In this document: positions 26,688-37,161 of the stretch, piece by piece
Numbering within the stretch: position 1 is the first letter of the stretch
Layout of the letters: each line of letters starts with the position of its first letter
Origin: Snodgrassella alvi
Lineage (GTDB): Bacteria; Pseudomonadota; Gammaproteobacteria; Burkholderiales; Neisseriaceae
Assembly (NCBI RefSeq): GCF_002777825.1
Contig: NZ_MEIR01000076.1
Coordinates: 1-56,294, forward strand
DNA length: 56,294 nucleotides
Direction: 5' to 3'
Made by a program: the position numbers and the translations under genes
Notes under the pieces: generated by a model
Seen by the model: the letters and a program-made list of their open reading frames with translations, nothing else
The model's database searches: none
What the model was told of the DNA's origin: nothing

Positions 26688-29023
26688 GTTTTAAATCAGA
26701 ACCGGACAAACTGACCCTACCGGAAAATTCACCTGCCCATACGCCGACATTTGTAGGTAATCAGGCAGCAACACCAAATGTTGAAGCACTGGTTCAGGCT
26801 GGTGTTGAACAGGTAGCCGGGCAACTGGCTGATAAAGCCAGTGCCGCAATCGAACAGGTAAAAAATGTAGCAAATACCGCTACTCAAGCTATTGATGCAC
26901 TAGGAAACATGGGCGTGCCATCACCACTGATGAAGGCCGCACAGGCAGCAGTAGGTAATGCAGCTGCTCCCATGATGAATCTGCTTGATGATATACCAGC
27001 TGATGCTCAGGATATTATAGATGCCATTTCTGGGCGGAGTAGTGGAGGTACGCGTACGGTTAACGTAAGCGGTGCTGCCATACCAGCCGGTATGCTTACC
27101 TTTGCCAGCATGAATGGACAGGAAGCCTTAAGCGAGTTGTTCAGCTACACCATTCAGCTTAAAGCACCCGATAAACTCAATATTGGCTACTATGCTCCCA
27201 GCTCCAACCTTCCATTAAAATCAATGGTTGGTAAAGACCTCTCTGTTGATATCGCGCTTGAGAACGGTGACAAACGTTATATCAGCGGGCTGGTAACGGC
27301 TGCCCGGGTTGTGGGTCATCAGGGGCGAAGTGTTGTTTACGAGCTGCGCCTCGAACCATGGCTGGAACTGGCTACCCGTACCAGTGACTACAAAATATTT
27401 CAGAATAAAAGCGTTGTCGAAATTATCGATGAAGTATTAGGTGAATATCCATTTGAGATGGAAAAGCGCCTCACCGAAACCTATCCCAAGCGCAATTTTC
27501 AGGTACAGTATGGTGAAACCGATTACGATTTCCTGCAACGACTAATGCAGGAATTTGGTATCTATTATTTCTTTGAACACAGTGCCGGTAGCCACAAACT
27601 GGTACTGGTCGATGCCATCGGTTCGCATAAACCTTGTCCTGGTGCAGCCTCCGTTAGTTTTTATCAGCAAGGATTGAAGCTGGATAAAGAATTTATTCAT
27701 AGTATCACAGCTAAAGAATCCCTGCGTACCGGGAAATGGGTACTAGATGATTTCGATTTCCAGAAGCCGAAAGCTAAGCTAACCAGTACCGTTACCAAAC
27801 CACGCGAAACTGGCCACCCTGATTACGAACATTATGAATGGCCGGGTGACTACTTCGACAAAAGTGAAGGCGAATTCCTGACCAAAGTACGTATGGAAGC
27901 TCACAAATCCTTGGGTAGTCGGGTTTATGGCAGTGGTGACATACGCACCTTGGTTACAGGCTGTACTTTCCGCCTTGATAATTGCCCGACAGTAGAAGCC
28001 AACCGTGAATATCTGATTATTGAAACATCTTTCATGATTCAGGACATGGGTGAGCACAGCAGTCAGGGGCAACACTTTACATACAATACCAGCTTTGAGC
28101 TATTGCCTACCAGCGAAGTTTTTCGTCCGCAACGTACCATCAAAAAACCGCATACACATGGTCCGCAAAGTGCCATTGTTACAGGGCCTTCAGGAGAAGA
28201 AATCTGGACAGATAAATACGGTAGAGTAAAAGTACAATTCCTCTGGGATCGCTATGGCCAGTGGGACGAAAACAGTTCCTGCTGGATTCGCGTCACCCAG
28301 CCGTGGGCCGGTAAAGGCTTTGGCGGCATGCAAATTCCGCGGATTGGGCAGGAAGTAATCGTTGATTTTAAAAATGGCGATCCTGATTTACCCATTATCA
28401 CCGGTCGCGTCTACAACGCCGATACCATGCCAGCATGGGGGTTACCGGCCAACAAAACACAGAGTGGGATGTTCAGCCATAGTATAGGCGGAGGCCCAAA
28501 CAACGCCAATGCATTACGCTTTGAAGATAAACCGGGACAGGAAGAACTCTGGCTGCATGCCGAAAAAGATCAGCGCATTGAAGTCAACAACGATGAAAGT
28601 CATTGGGTAGGGAATGATCGTACAAAAACAATTGATCACGATGAGAAAATTAATGTAGGGCATGATCGTACTACTTTAATTAGCAATGACTGCACACGAG
28701 CAGTCAAAGTTAACGATAGAGTACTTATAGGAGGCATGAAATCCACCAGCGTTAGTACAAAATATGTTATAGCTGCTGGTGAAAAAATACGATTATCCTG
28801 CGGCGAAACTGTACTTGAGCTTCATGCAAACGGGCAATTCAATATTACCTGCAAAAATTTCAATATCACCGCAGCAGAGAGTGGGCAGATTAACACTAAG
28901 AGTAAATTACTGGATTTAAATATGGATGGTGGTGAAGCCTATGCTCAACCTGGACCAGAAGGCATAAAAAGCAATATTGATGGTTCAGTAAATCAGACTT
29001 TCCCACCTCCTGCTAAAAGTTAG
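26684..29023 (+). CDS. vgrG: T6SS spike protein VgrG (TssI)
   Basis: A 779-residue protein. Residues 1-124 form an Ala-rich, probably helical extension not found in standard VgrG. The gp27-like part starts near [16 protein letters not shown]. The gp5 OB-fold and linker follow ([29 protein letters not shown]), then a short beta-helix needle with DUF2345-like sequence. The needle tip binds the PAAR domain of the Rhs protein. GGGGAAAAG serves as ribosome site. It is followed by the eagR-type and rhs genes in the canonical order, so it loads the Rhs effector. Confidence 0.96.
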   Translation: MSFKSEPDKLTLPENSPAHTPTFVGNQAATPNVEALVQAGVEQVAGQLADKASAAIEQVKNVANTATQAIDALGNMGVPSPLMKAAQAAVGNAAAPMMNLLDDIPADAQDIIDAISGRSSGGTRTVNVSGAAIPAGMLTFASMNGQEALSELFSYTIQLKAPDKLNIGYYAPSSNLPLKSMVGKDLSVDIALENGDKRYISGLVTAARVVGHQGRSVVYELRLEPWLELATRTSDYKIFQNKSVVEIIDEVLGEYPFEMEKRLTETYPKRNFQVQYGETDYDFLQRLMQEFGIYYFFEHSAGSHKLVLVDAIGSHKPCPGAASVSFYQQGLKLDKEFIHSITAKESLRTGKWVLDDFDFQKPKAKLTSTVTKPRETGHPDYEHYEWPGDYFDKSEGEFLTKVRMEAHKSLGSRVYGSGDIRTLVTGCTFRLDNCPTVEANREYLIIETSFMIQDMGEHSSQGQHFTYNTSFELLPTSEVFRPQRTIKKPHTHGPQSAIVTGPSGEEIWTDKYGRVKVQFLWDRYGQWDENSSCWIRVTQPWAGKGFGGMQIPRIGQEVIVDFKNGDPDLPIITGRVYNADTMPAWGLPANKTQSGMFSHSIGGGPNNANALRFEDKPGQEELWLHAEKDQRIEVNNDESHWVGNDRTKTIDHDEKINVGHDRTTLISNDCTRAVKVNDRVLIGGMKSTSVSTKYVIAAGEKIRLSCGETVLELHANGQFNITCKNFNITAAESGQINTKSKLLDLNMDGGEAYAQPGPEGIKSNIDGSVNQTFPPPAKS

Positions 29024-29042
29024 AAAAATAAAGGAAAATTTA

Positions 29043-29471
29043 ATGCTATATAAAACAAATGATACACAATTTGATATGCCAAGTACTGACTTAAAAGATA
29101 TTACCTTGAATATCCTTAAATTTAAGGAGCTTGGCACATCACTGGTCATGAGCCGAAGTGAACTGGCTGAAGAAGAAACACTGGAATCCAGCTTGGATGA
29201 CCAGTTAAAACGCTTGGAAAATTCTGTAAAAGGATTAAAGTTTGAACAGAAAAATAAAATTAGTTTCGGGAAAAATCAGGATATAGAAGCTTTTGAACTG
29301 CGCAACCAGTTTATCAAAGGATCAGAAAAAGTTTATCAATACCAGCTAGTATGTCTTATTCCGGGTACCCGCACCATGTTTGCCATGAGCTATGTAAAAA
29401 ATACCGAACTTGGAAAAGAAGAATTAGCCCATTGGCAGCTAATCAAACAAAGTTTCGAATTTAAAAACTGA
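29043..29471 (+). CDS. eagR: EagR-type effector chaperone (DcrB/DUF1795 family)
   Basis: A 142-residue DUF1795 protein (NDTQFDMPSTDLKDITLNIL...). Such Eag chaperones bind and shield the N-terminal transmembrane segments of Rhs effectors and help load them on VgrG. The location, 19 bp after vgrG and 26 bp before rhs, and the presence of hydrophobic helices at the start of the Rhs product fit this role exactly. Confidence 0.88.
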   Translation: MLYKTNDTQFDMPSTDLKDITLNILKFKELGTSLVMSRSELAEEETLESSLDDQLKRLENSVKGLKFEQKNKISFGKNQDIEAFELRNQFIKGSEKVYQYQLVCLIPGTRTMFAMSYVKNTELGKEELAHWQLIKQSFEFKN

Positions 29472-29497
29472 TATTCTGAGCGAAAAGGGGTTTTGCT

Positions 29498-32400
29498 ATG
29501 GGAGATGCTTACTGGGCTGCCCGCGAGGGCGATGTACTTCTACATACCTCAATGCTGGCTGATCTCACCGGTGCCGCTGTAGAACTAGCCTGTTGTACAG
29601 CCATAACCGTTGCAGTAGGCTTCATCCTCCTTACAGGCGTTGGTGCCCCCCTTATTCTCCTGTGCTGGGGAGTACTGCTTGCTTCGGACTATATCAGCGA
29701 AGCAATAGGAGAGTGGGTCAGCGGATTATTTCCCCCTTCCGAAGATGGCAGAATCGCATCAGGTTCACTCAACACCCGTACCAACAGCAAACTAGCTGCC
29801 CGCGCCGCTGGTATGATAAAACCACAAGGCACAGAAAACACCGACGAACAACCCACAGAATTCATCGACATTCCGGCACGCATACTTGGTGTTTTTTGGG
29901 AAGCCGCCAAACAAACCGCTCAACAAATCGTCAGACCCACCATAGCCGCACCAGACCAACCCGTTATACCCAAAGACGACGATAAAATCACCTGTGCCAA
30001 ACATCCCCATCCAGTCGGCACATATGAATATCTGGCCGAAGGCTCCAGCAAAGTCTACATCAACAGCCAGCCTGCCGTACGCAGCAACGACCGCAGCACC
30101 TGCGAAGCCAAAGTCACCGATAACTGCAAGGATGGTGCCAAAGTTTCCAATAACGTGCGTATTGGTGGTGAACCTGTCGTCGTACGCGAAATCAGAAGTG
30201 GTAAACACCCCTTTGGACTGGTACTTTCCCTGTTAACCTTATTAGTCAGCCGCAAAAAACTTTGTGCAGCAATTGGCTGTTTTATGGCAAATATAGCCAT
30301 TTTCACAGCCGCCAGATATATTTTTACAAAGGGTGCAAACGCAATAGAATACGTCGTAGACGCAATATGGCGTGGCAACCCCGTCCACCTGCCTACCGGC
30401 GCCAAACTCCTGTTCGGCACCGAAGAGCTCGACTTCACCATCCCCGCCCATCTCCCCATCGAATGGCAACGCTTTTACAGCAGCGCCGATACCCGTACCC
30501 ACAACATGTTTGGTACCGGCTGGAGCGTCCCTTATGAAGTAGAAATGGAAATTTCCCCGCAGCCAGACGGTTCCTGTGCTGCCGTCTACATCGACGAACA
30601 AGGGCGGCGTATCGAAATCGAAGCCATGCAGCCGGGCGAAGGCATCCGCGGCTTCAACGAAAATCTCACCATTCGCCGCGGCCAACAGAATCGCTGGATA
30701 ATTGAAGACGACGACGGCACCTACCGCCTGTTTGAACCCGATCCCAACCAGCCTAACCGCCTCTACCTCACCCTGCTGCAAGACCGCAACGACAACAAAC
30801 ACCTGATCTCCCGCGATACCCACAGCCGCATCATCGAAATAGCCAACGAAACCAACACCACCCGCATCACCTTACACTATCAGGACAAACGCCATCCCCA
30901 GCGCGTCACCCACATCAAAAGAGAACTAGCCGATGGCAGCAGCCGGCTACTGAGCCAGTACCACTACAGTGAACAGGGTGACCTGCAACAAGTCATCGAT
31001 GCTGAAAACCGCCCCACCAGAGAATTTGCCTACGACAACGGCCGGCGCATGACTTACCACCGCCTGCCTACCGGCCTACAGTGTTATTACCAGTGGCAGC
31101 ACTTCAACGGAGCAGCAGAAACCGCTTGGCGCGTCATCCGCCACTGGAGCGAAGCCGATGGCAAACGTCTGGAAGACTACCGCTTCCAGTATGATCTCGA
31201 ACAACGTCTCACTACTGTATATGACAGTCTGGGTCGAGTAAGCCAGCATTACTGGAACGAAATCTACCAAATTACCCGTTATATCGACCCCATCGGCCAG
31301 ACTACCGAATTTGAGTGGAACGAAGACCAGCAACTGGTCAGCGTCACCGATCCGCAAGGCGGGAAGTGGCGCTACAGCTACGACGAACAGGGACGCGAAA
31401 TCGCCGAAACCGATCCCCTCGGCCGTACCACTCAGACCCAGTGGCTGCCGCACTGGGCTTTGCCCACCATCAGCGTCGATCCCGATGGCAGCACATGGCG
31501 TTACTACTACGACCAGCGCGGTAACCTGCGCAGCGTTATCGACCCCCACAAACAGCGTACCCACTACCAGTACGACCTGCATGGCCAGATAGTCAAAATA
31601 ACCGATGCGCGCGGTGGCAAAAAGTATCTGCGCTGGAATCAGAACGGCCAGCTAATCCAACATGTCGACTGCTCCGGTGCCACCACCTATCTCTATTATG
31701 ATGCATCAGGCAATCTCAGCAGCGTCACCGACGCCATCGGCGAAAGCAGCAAATACCACTACAACGCTGCCGGCCAGCTTACCGGCGTGACCTTAACCGA
31801 CGGCAGACAGGAACACTACCGCGTCAACAGTGCTGGCCAACTACTCACTTATACCGACCCCGCCGGCCACAGCACCCATTACCAGCGCGACCCGCGCGGA
31901 CTGGTGCATACCCGCATCGATGCTGCCGGACGCAAACTCGGCTTTAACTACGACGCCTATGGCCGCCTTAACACCCTTATCAACGAAAACGGCGAACACT
32001 ACCAATTTCAATACGATGCCGCCGACCGCCTCATCGAACAAACCGATCTGGACGGGCGTAAACAGAAATACAGCTACGATGCACTAGACAACATCAGCGC
32101 TGTGCACTTTGCTGCCGGCAGCAGTGCCGAAATCACCCATCGCTTTAAACGCGATGCCATCGGCCGCCTCATCGGCAAATACACCACCGACGGCACCACC
32201 GCCTACCAGTATGACAAAGCCGACAACCTTATCAAAGTCGGCTACAAAAAAGCCGGCCTGCCCGCAGAAGCCGAACCCGACATCATCTCCTTCAGCTACG
32301 ATCTGCTGGGTAACCTGCTGAGCGAAACCACCGCACAGGGTACCCTCAGCCACCAGTACGACCCACTGGGCAACCGCATCGCCACCACCCTGCCGGATGG

Positions 32401-33865
32401 GCGCACCATCAACAACCTGTATTACGGCTCCGGCCACCTGCACCAGATAAACATCGACGGCCACACCATCAGCGATATCGAACGCGACAACCTGCACCGC
32501 GAAGTATTACGTACCCAGGGACGCCTGAACACTCAGTTCAAATACGACCGTAACAGCCGGCTACAACACAAACAGATACAGCGCAATCAGAATCCCATCC
32601 TGCCCGATATCCTCATCGAACGCAGCTTCCAGTACGACAACCTCGACCGGCTGGTAAGCAAAAGACACAGCAAACACGGCCAGACCGATTACTACTATGA
32701 TCGCACCGGCAGAATCGAAGGCTGCCGCAACCAGAGATACTGGGAAACCCTGCAATATGATGCTGCTGCTAACCTATTAGACCACAGACGGCCAATAGAA
32801 TTAGACCCTAGCAATCAGAATGTCATCCGCTGTAACCAGCTCCTGCATTTCAGAGAACACCACTACAGCTACGACGAGCACGGCAGAACCCAAACAAAAC
32901 AGAGCATCGGCGCCACCCAGCACTACCAATACGATGCCGAGCACCGCCTGAGCGAAGTACGCATCGAACAACTAAACCGCAGCCAGCGTTACGTCTACGA
33001 CGCCTTAGGCCGGCGTATCGAAAAGCATCAAATAGACCGCGACGGCAAACCCTACAACCGTACCCGCTTCCTGTGGGACGGCTTAAGAATGATTCAGGAA
33101 ACCGGCCCGAATCACCCCACCAGCCTGTATATCTACACCGACCAGAACAGCTACGAACCACTGGCACGCATAGACACAGACGGCAACCATGAACAACATA
33201 TCCGCTACTTCCATACCGACCTGAACGGGTGTCCGGAAGAGCTTACCGATGCAAACGGTAAAATACTGTGGGAATGCAGTTTTCAGTTATGGGGGAAACG
33301 GATTCATGAAATCGAACACGAACCCATAGAGCAGAATCTCAGATATCAGGGACAATATTTAGACAGAGAAACCGGCTTACATTACAATACCTTCAGGTAT
33401 TATGATCCGGATATCGGCCGCTTTACCCAGCCGGATCCGATTGGACTGCTGGGTGGCTTTAATCTGTATCAGTATGCGCCTAATGCTTTTGGGTGGATTG
33501 ATTCTTTAGGGTTGAGTAAATGTTCTAATTTTGAAAATAAAGATAAATTGAATTCTCATTTTAAAAAGCACGGTGGTGAATTTGGTGCAAAGACTAAACA
33601 AGAGTATTTAGACATTGGGCATTATATAGTAAAAAATGGCTACAAAGTTCAATATCCTTACAAAGGAGAGTTAAGAACTGGATATGTTTCTTATATGGGT
33701 AATACATCTAAAGGTGCAACAAAAATAGGATTTGTTGGTACCAATTCTGAAGGTCATATAACAACCATCCACACAAAAAGTGGAAAAGATATTTGGAAAA
33801 CTCTCAATGGTGATGCAAAGGATACTGTTTTAAAAGTTATTCCTAGAGATGCTAATGGATTATAG
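29498..33865 (+). CDS. rhs: Rhs toxin with N-terminal membrane segments, PAAR domain and C-terminal toxin
   Basis: A 1455-residue polymorphic toxin. Two hydrophobic helices lie at about residues 24-70 (the segments shielded by EagR). A PAAR domain follows at about 160-245 (CAKHPHPVGTYEYLAEGSSKVYINSQPAVR). A GC-richer Rhs core with many YD repeats extends to about residue 1312. The core ends with the self-cleavage-type motif DPIGLLGGFNLYQY (Asp1313). The last ~115 residues are a variable, AT-rich toxin with HFKKHGGEFGAKTKQEYLDI, resembling BECR-fold nuclease toxins (Barnase/EndoU/colicin-like). RNase activity is inference. The immunity gene starts two bases after the stop. Confidence 0.93.
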   Translation: MGDAYWAAREGDVLLHTSMLADLTGAAVELACCTAITVAVGFILLTGVGAPLILLCWGVLLASDYISEAIGEWVSGLFPPSEDGRIASGSLNTRTNSKLAARAAGMIKPQGTENTDEQPTEFIDIPARILGVFWEAAKQTAQQIVRPTIAAPDQPVIPKDDDKITCAKHPHPVGTYEYLAEGSSKVYINSQPAVRSNDRSTCEAKVTDNCKDGAKVSNNVRIGGEPVVVREIRSGKHPFGLVLSLLTLLVSRKKLCAAIGCFMANIAIFTAARYIFTKGANAIEYVVDAIWRGNPVHLPTGAKLLFGTEELDFTIPAHLPIEWQRFYSSADTRTHNMFGTGWSVPYEVEMEISPQPDGSCAAVYIDEQGRRIEIEAMQPGEGIRGFNENLTIRRGQQNRWIIEDDDGTYRLFEPDPNQPNRLYLTLLQDRNDNKHLISRDTHSRIIEIANETNTTRITLHYQDKRHPQRVTHIKRELADGSSRLLSQYHYSEQGDLQQVIDAENRPTREFAYDNGRRMTYHRLPTGLQCYYQWQHFNGAAETAWRVIRHWSEADGKRLEDYRFQYDLEQRLTTVYDSLGRVSQHYWNEIYQITRYIDPIGQTTEFEWNEDQQLVSVTDPQGGKWRYSYDEQGREIAETDPLGRTTQTQWLPHWALPTISVDPDGSTWRYYYDQRGNLRSVIDPHKQRTHYQYDLHGQIVKITDARGGKKYLRWNQNGQLIQHVDCSGATTYLYYDASGNLSSVTDAIGESSKYHYNAAGQLTGVTLTDGRQEHYRVNSAGQLLTYTDPAGHSTHYQRDPRGLVHTRIDAAGRKLGFNYDAYGRLNTLINENGEHYQFQYDAADRLIEQTDLDGRKQKYSYDALDNISAVHFAAGSSAEITHRFKRDAIGRLIGKYTTDGTTAYQYDKADNLIKVGYKKAGLPAEAEPDIISFSYDLLGNLLSETTAQGTLSHQYDPLGNRIATTLPDGRTINNLYYGSGHLHQINIDGHTISDIERDNLHREVLRTQGRLNTQFKYDRNSRLQHKQIQRNQNPILPDILIERSFQYDNLDRLVSKRHSKHGQTDYYYDRTGRIEGCRNQRYWETLQYDAAANLLDHRRPIELDPSNQNVIRCNQLLHFREHHYSYDEHGRTQTKQSIGATQHYQYDAEHRLSEVRIEQLNRSQRYVYDALGRRIEKHQIDRDGKPYNRTRFLWDGLRMIQETGPNHPTSLYIYTDQNSYEPLARIDTDGNHEQHIRYFHTDLNGCPEELTDANGKILWECSFQLWGKRIHEIEHEPIEQNLRYQGQYLDRETGLHYNTFRYYDPDIGRFTQPDPIGLLGGFNLYQYAPNAFGWIDSLGLSKCSNFENKDKLNSHFKKHGGEFGAKTKQEYLDIGHYIVKNGYKVQYPYKGELRTGYVSYMGNTSKGATKIGFVGTNSEGHITTIHTKSGKDIWKTLNGDAKDTVLKVIPRDANGL

Positions 33866-33867
33866 AT

Positions 33868-34242
33868 ATGAAATATTATGCTAAGATTATTTCGTTAAAT
33901 GATGATATCGAAGAAGAAGTTGTTTTATCATTAGGTGAAAAGGAAATATGTTGTTTTATAAATAGTGCTCCATATGCATTAATCGAAAAAAACATATATT
34001 TAGTAGAATTAAGCTTGTCTTTTCTTGATGAAGAATTAATAAGTGAAGCGGATTGCAAAATAATGTCATTTAATAGAATAGACGAAAGTTTTTCTTATGA
34101 GATTATTGGTTTTTTATCTGGTAATCAACTAATTACAGATGGGGTTATTTTTCAAGATGACATTTTTCTAGAAGAATTTTTATTTCTTGATTCTAAATAT
34201 GTAATTCTTAAACCAGATAGAATTAGTGTGTCTTTTTTATGA
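33868..34242 (+). CDS. Putative immunity protein for the Rhs toxin
   Basis: A 124-residue, acidic, cytoplasmic protein I do not recognise. It begins two bases after the rhs stop and shares the low GC of the toxin region. Position and composition mark it as the cognate immunity protein. No domain can be named. About 150 bp of non-coding AT-rich DNA follow before the next rhs homology begins. Confidence 0.72.
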   Translation: MKYYAKIISLNDDIEEEVVLSLGEKEICCFINSAPYALIEKNIYLVELSLSFLDEELISEADCKIMSFNRIDESFSYEIIGFLSGNQLITDGVIFQDDIFLEEFLFLDSKYVILKPDRISVSFL

Positions 34243-34392
34243 ATTAGATTTAATGCAACTGGGAATGGTATTAATTACTTCCAGTCATTCTATTTACTCT
34301 AATATATCTTATTTAAAATAGTCAGTTAAACAATAATTTTGAATCTACATTTATCATATATAAATGTGAAATAAATAAGAGTAACCGATTAT

Positions 34393-35190
34393 AGCTGCCG
34401 CCGCAACCAAAGATACTGGGAAGCCCTGCAATATGATGCTGCTGCTAACCTGTTAGACCACAGACGACCAATAGAATTAGACCCCAGCAATCAGAATGTC
34501 ATCCGCTGTAACCAGCTGCTGCATTTCAGAGGACACCGCTACAGCTACGACGAGCACGGCAGAACCCAGACCAAACAGACCATCGGTGCTACCCAGCACT
34601 ACCACTACGACGCCGACCACCGCCTGAGCGAAGTACGCATCGAACAAACAGACCGCAGCCAGCGTTACGGCTCGTCTACGACGCCCTTGGCCGGCGTATC
34701 GAAAAACATCAGCTAGACAGCGCAGGCAAACCCTACAACCGTACCCGCTTCCTGTGGGACGGCTTAAGAATGATTCAGGAAACCGGCCCGAATCACCCCA
34801 CCAGCCTGTATATCTATACCGACCAGAACAGCTACGAACCACTGGCGCGCATAGACACAGACGGCAACTATGAACAACATATCCGCTACTTCCACAACGA
34901 TCTGAATGGAGCACCGGAAGAGTTGACCGACGAAAACGGTAAAATACTGTGGGAATGTAGCTTTCAGCTCTGGGGGAAACGGATTCATGAAATCGAACAC
35001 GAACCCATAGAGCAGAATCTCAGATATCAGGGACAATATTTAGACAGAGAAACCGGCTTACATTACAATACCTTCAGGTATTATGATCCGGATATAGGCC
35101 GTTTTACCCAGCCAGACCCGATAGGACTGCTGGGTGGCTTTAATCTGTATCAGTATGCGCCTAATGGGTTGACTTGGATTGATCCGTGGG
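34393..35190 (+). repeat. Rhs-core homology block, cassette 2
   Basis: This DNA closely matches the 3' end of the rhs core (about 32719-33510) up to the DPIGLLGG...NLYQYAPN junction. It starts abruptly within the core without a start codon. At 34676-34681 it carries GGCTC where cassette 3 has GGCTAC and the full gene has nothing, so the block is out of frame upstream of this point. It provides homology for recombination with the full rhs gene. Confidence 0.88.
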
Positions 35191-35555
35191 GCTTGAATAA
35201 TAAATTGTGTGCTTTTGGAAACAAAAGCAAGCCAAGAGAACCAAGAGCAGGCAAAGATATCGATGTTGATAGTACTGGCATGGTAAAATCTCAGGCTGAT
35301 AAAAAATTACCGCAAGGTGCATCAACAACATTAGATCCTAATAAGTCTCCATTAACCGGACATTACCATACAATATCTGAAGGAAAATCATTACCTAATG
35401 GGCTAGGTATTAAACGTGATGGAAAGGATGTTATTCACGACTCACCACATGCTTCTGGTCATGCAACAATCTTTCCAACACGGGATATGTCCATGGATGA
35501 ATTTAAAAAATTATTTAACTCAATTCCTTGGGAGTATGGTGGTAAAAAGAAATGA
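34770..35555 (+). CDS. Orphan Rhs tip with alternative toxin (cassette 2)
   Basis: The reading frame opens at an internal Met of the rhs core and encodes about 140 residues of core ending in DPIGLLGGFNLYQYAPNGLTWID. An unrelated toxin domain of about 120 residues follows, with LTGHYHTISEGKSLPNGLGI, SPHASGHATIFPTRDMSMDEF and a lysine-rich end. Several His residues are present, but I cannot name the fold. There is no promoter, N-terminus or PAAR domain, so it is likely silent unless moved onto the full gene. Its stop overlaps the next gene's ATG. Confidence 0.8.
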   Translation: MIQETGPNHPTSLYIYTDQNSYEPLARIDTDGNYEQHIRYFHNDLNGAPEELTDENGKILWECSFQLWGKRIHEIEHEPIEQNLRYQGQYLDRETGLHYNTFRYYDPDIGRFTQPDPIGLLGGFNLYQYAPNGLTWIDPWGLNNKLCAFGNKSKPREPRAGKDIDVDSTGMVKSQADKKLPQGASTTLDPNKSPLTGHYHTISEGKSLPNGLGIKRDGKDVIHDSPHASGHATIFPTRDMSMDEFKKLFNSIPWEYGGKKK

Positions 35556-36037
35556 AAGATAATACAATTTTTTCTATAGAATGGCTTAATTTAAAAGAAT
35601 CTGAAACAAATTTATTTTCTTCTAAATATTATTTTAGAAAATCAGAATGTTTTTTTAAGCAATTACTATTAGCATTAAACACATTATCAGAACAAGGAAC
35701 AGCATTAAGATTCATAAGAGATGATGATTTTAATGACGAAGAATTAGAAATATTAATTCCTATAATTATAGACATATCAGTCGATGGCAATATTGATAAT
35801 ATTCCTATAGCTAGAGATATATTAATCAAATTTAAAGAGAATAAAATCGTAAAAAATAAATTATGCAGTATGTTGGATAATTACCTTGATTCTTTCGATG
35901 ACTTTATATACCGAAGATTAGCTGAATTACTGCTATATTTAAATTTCTCAGACTTAAAAATCAAATTAATGAATAAATGCCTAAAAAGTAACAATAATGA
36001 TTTAATTGAAATATATCAAGATTTTATTGAAAAGTAA
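35552..36037 (+). CDS. Putative immunity protein of cassette 2
   Basis: A 161-residue, AT-rich, probably all-helical acidic protein (FKQLLLALNTLSEQG...RDILIKFKENK...) that resembles helical-repeat proteins only in a general way. Its ATG overlaps the stop of the orphan toxin gene by 4 bp (ATGA). This pairing makes it the likely cognate immunity protein. If expressed from a cryptic promoter it could protect even when the toxin tip is silent. Confidence 0.68.
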   Translation: MKDNTIFSIEWLNLKESETNLFSSKYYFRKSECFFKQLLLALNTLSEQGTALRFIRDDDFNDEELEILIPIIIDISVDGNIDNIPIARDILIKFKENKIVKNKLCSMLDNYLDSFDDFIYRRLAELLLYLNFSDLKIKLMNKCLKSNNNDLIEIYQDFIEK

Positions 36038-36151
36038 AATAATACATATTTAATATGGCTAGAAATTTATTTTATTTATTGTAATAAAGATAAACTTGAA
36101 TATTATTTTGCACATAAAGCCATTAATTATTTAACTAATAATTATTCCTCG

Positions 36152-36805
36152 CTACAGACAGCTACGACGAGCACGGCAGAACCCAGACCAAACAGACCAT
36201 CGGCGCTATCCAGCACTACCACTACGACGCCGAGCACCGCCTGAGCGAAGTACGCATCGAACAACTAAACCGCAGCCAGCGTTACGGCTACGTCTACGAC
36301 GCCTTAGGCCGGCGTATCGAAAAGCATCAGATAGACCGCGACGGCCAACCCTACAACCGTACCCGCTTCCTGTGGGACGGCTTAAGAATGATTCAGGAAA
36401 CCGGCCCGAATCACCCCACCAGCCTGTATATCTATACAGACCAGAACAGCTACGAACCACTGGCACGCATAGACACAGACGGCAACCATGAACAACATAT
36501 CCGCTACTTCCACACCGACCTGAACGGCTGTCCAGAAGAGTTGACCGACGAAAACGGTAAAATACTGTGGGAATGCAGCTTTCAGTTATGGGGGAAACGG
36601 ATTCATGAAATCGAACACGAACCCATAGAGCAAAACCTCAGATATCAGGGACAATATTTAGACAGAGAAACCGGCTTACATTACAATACCTTCAGGTATT
36701 ATGATCCGGATATAGGCCGCTTTACCCAGCCGGATCCGATTGGACTGCTGGGCGGCTTTAATCTGTATCAGTATGCGCCTAATGGGTTGACTTGGATTGA
36801 TCCGT
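36152..36805 (+). repeat. Rhs-core homology block, cassette 3
   Basis: This matches the rhs core from about 32865 to the toxin junction. It is shorter at its 5' end than cassette 2. It carries a six-base insertion (GGCTAC at 36286-36291 region) relative to the full gene, keeping frame. Confidence 0.88.
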
Positions 36806-37161
36806 TAGGATTAATGAACTGTGGCATTGCTGGTTCTGCTAAATGGAAAGGCTTTAATCCAAAGAAAAACTCATTAACAGGTAAAACTGGATTACAAGGA
36901 CATTATGAAAAACATGGACATGAATTTGGCAATATTAATCAAAATCAATACTTAAAAAGAGCTAAAGAATTTGCTACCAAACCTTTAACATCATCAATGC
37001 AAGAGGCAAAGGTTGGAAATTTTCTAATTAGATATGATAAAAATACTGGTGAAATTTTTGTAGGTCATATGAGTAAAAGAGAGATTCGAACTTATTATAA
37101 GGACGATGGGAGAAGCAAAACTCCATTCCAAGATGCAATTGATTTAGCGCGAGAAAAATAA
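36388..37161 (+). CDS. Orphan Rhs tip with BECR-like toxin (cassette 3)
   Basis: The frame opens at the same internal Met as cassette 2. The rhs tip ends with DPIGLLGGFNLYQYAPNGLTWIDPLGL, then a toxin of about 115 residues. The toxin contains LQGHYEKHGHEFGNINQNQYLKRA, then VGNFLIRYDKNTGEIFVGHMSKREIRTYYKDDG. This pattern (H-x2-HG-x-EFG ... IRTYY) is typical of BECR-fold RNase-like toxins and is distantly like the active rhs toxin. The gene lacks everything needed for secretion by itself. It overlaps its immunity gene by one base. Confidence 0.8.
   Translation: MIQETGPNHPTSLYIYTDQNSYEPLARIDTDGNHEQHIRYFHTDLNGCPEELTDENGKILWECSFQLWGKRIHEIEHEPIEQNLRYQGQYLDRETGLHYNTFRYYDPDIGRFTQPDPIGLLGGFNLYQYAPNGLTWIDPLGLMNCGIAGSAKWKGFNPKKNSLTGKTGLQGHYEKHGHEFGNINQNQYLKRAKEFATKPLTSSMQEAKVGNFLIRYDKNTGEIFVGHMSKREIRTYYKDDGRSKTPFQDAIDLAREK

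Noticed and set aside
29593-33167. Long open frames antisense or out of frame to rhs (for example 31076-31582 and 32084-32497 on the minus strand)
   Set aside because: They arise from the GC-richer, repetitive codon structure of the rhs core. They have low-complexity Val/Gly/Ala composition and no ribosome sites, and they lie opposite a certain gene.
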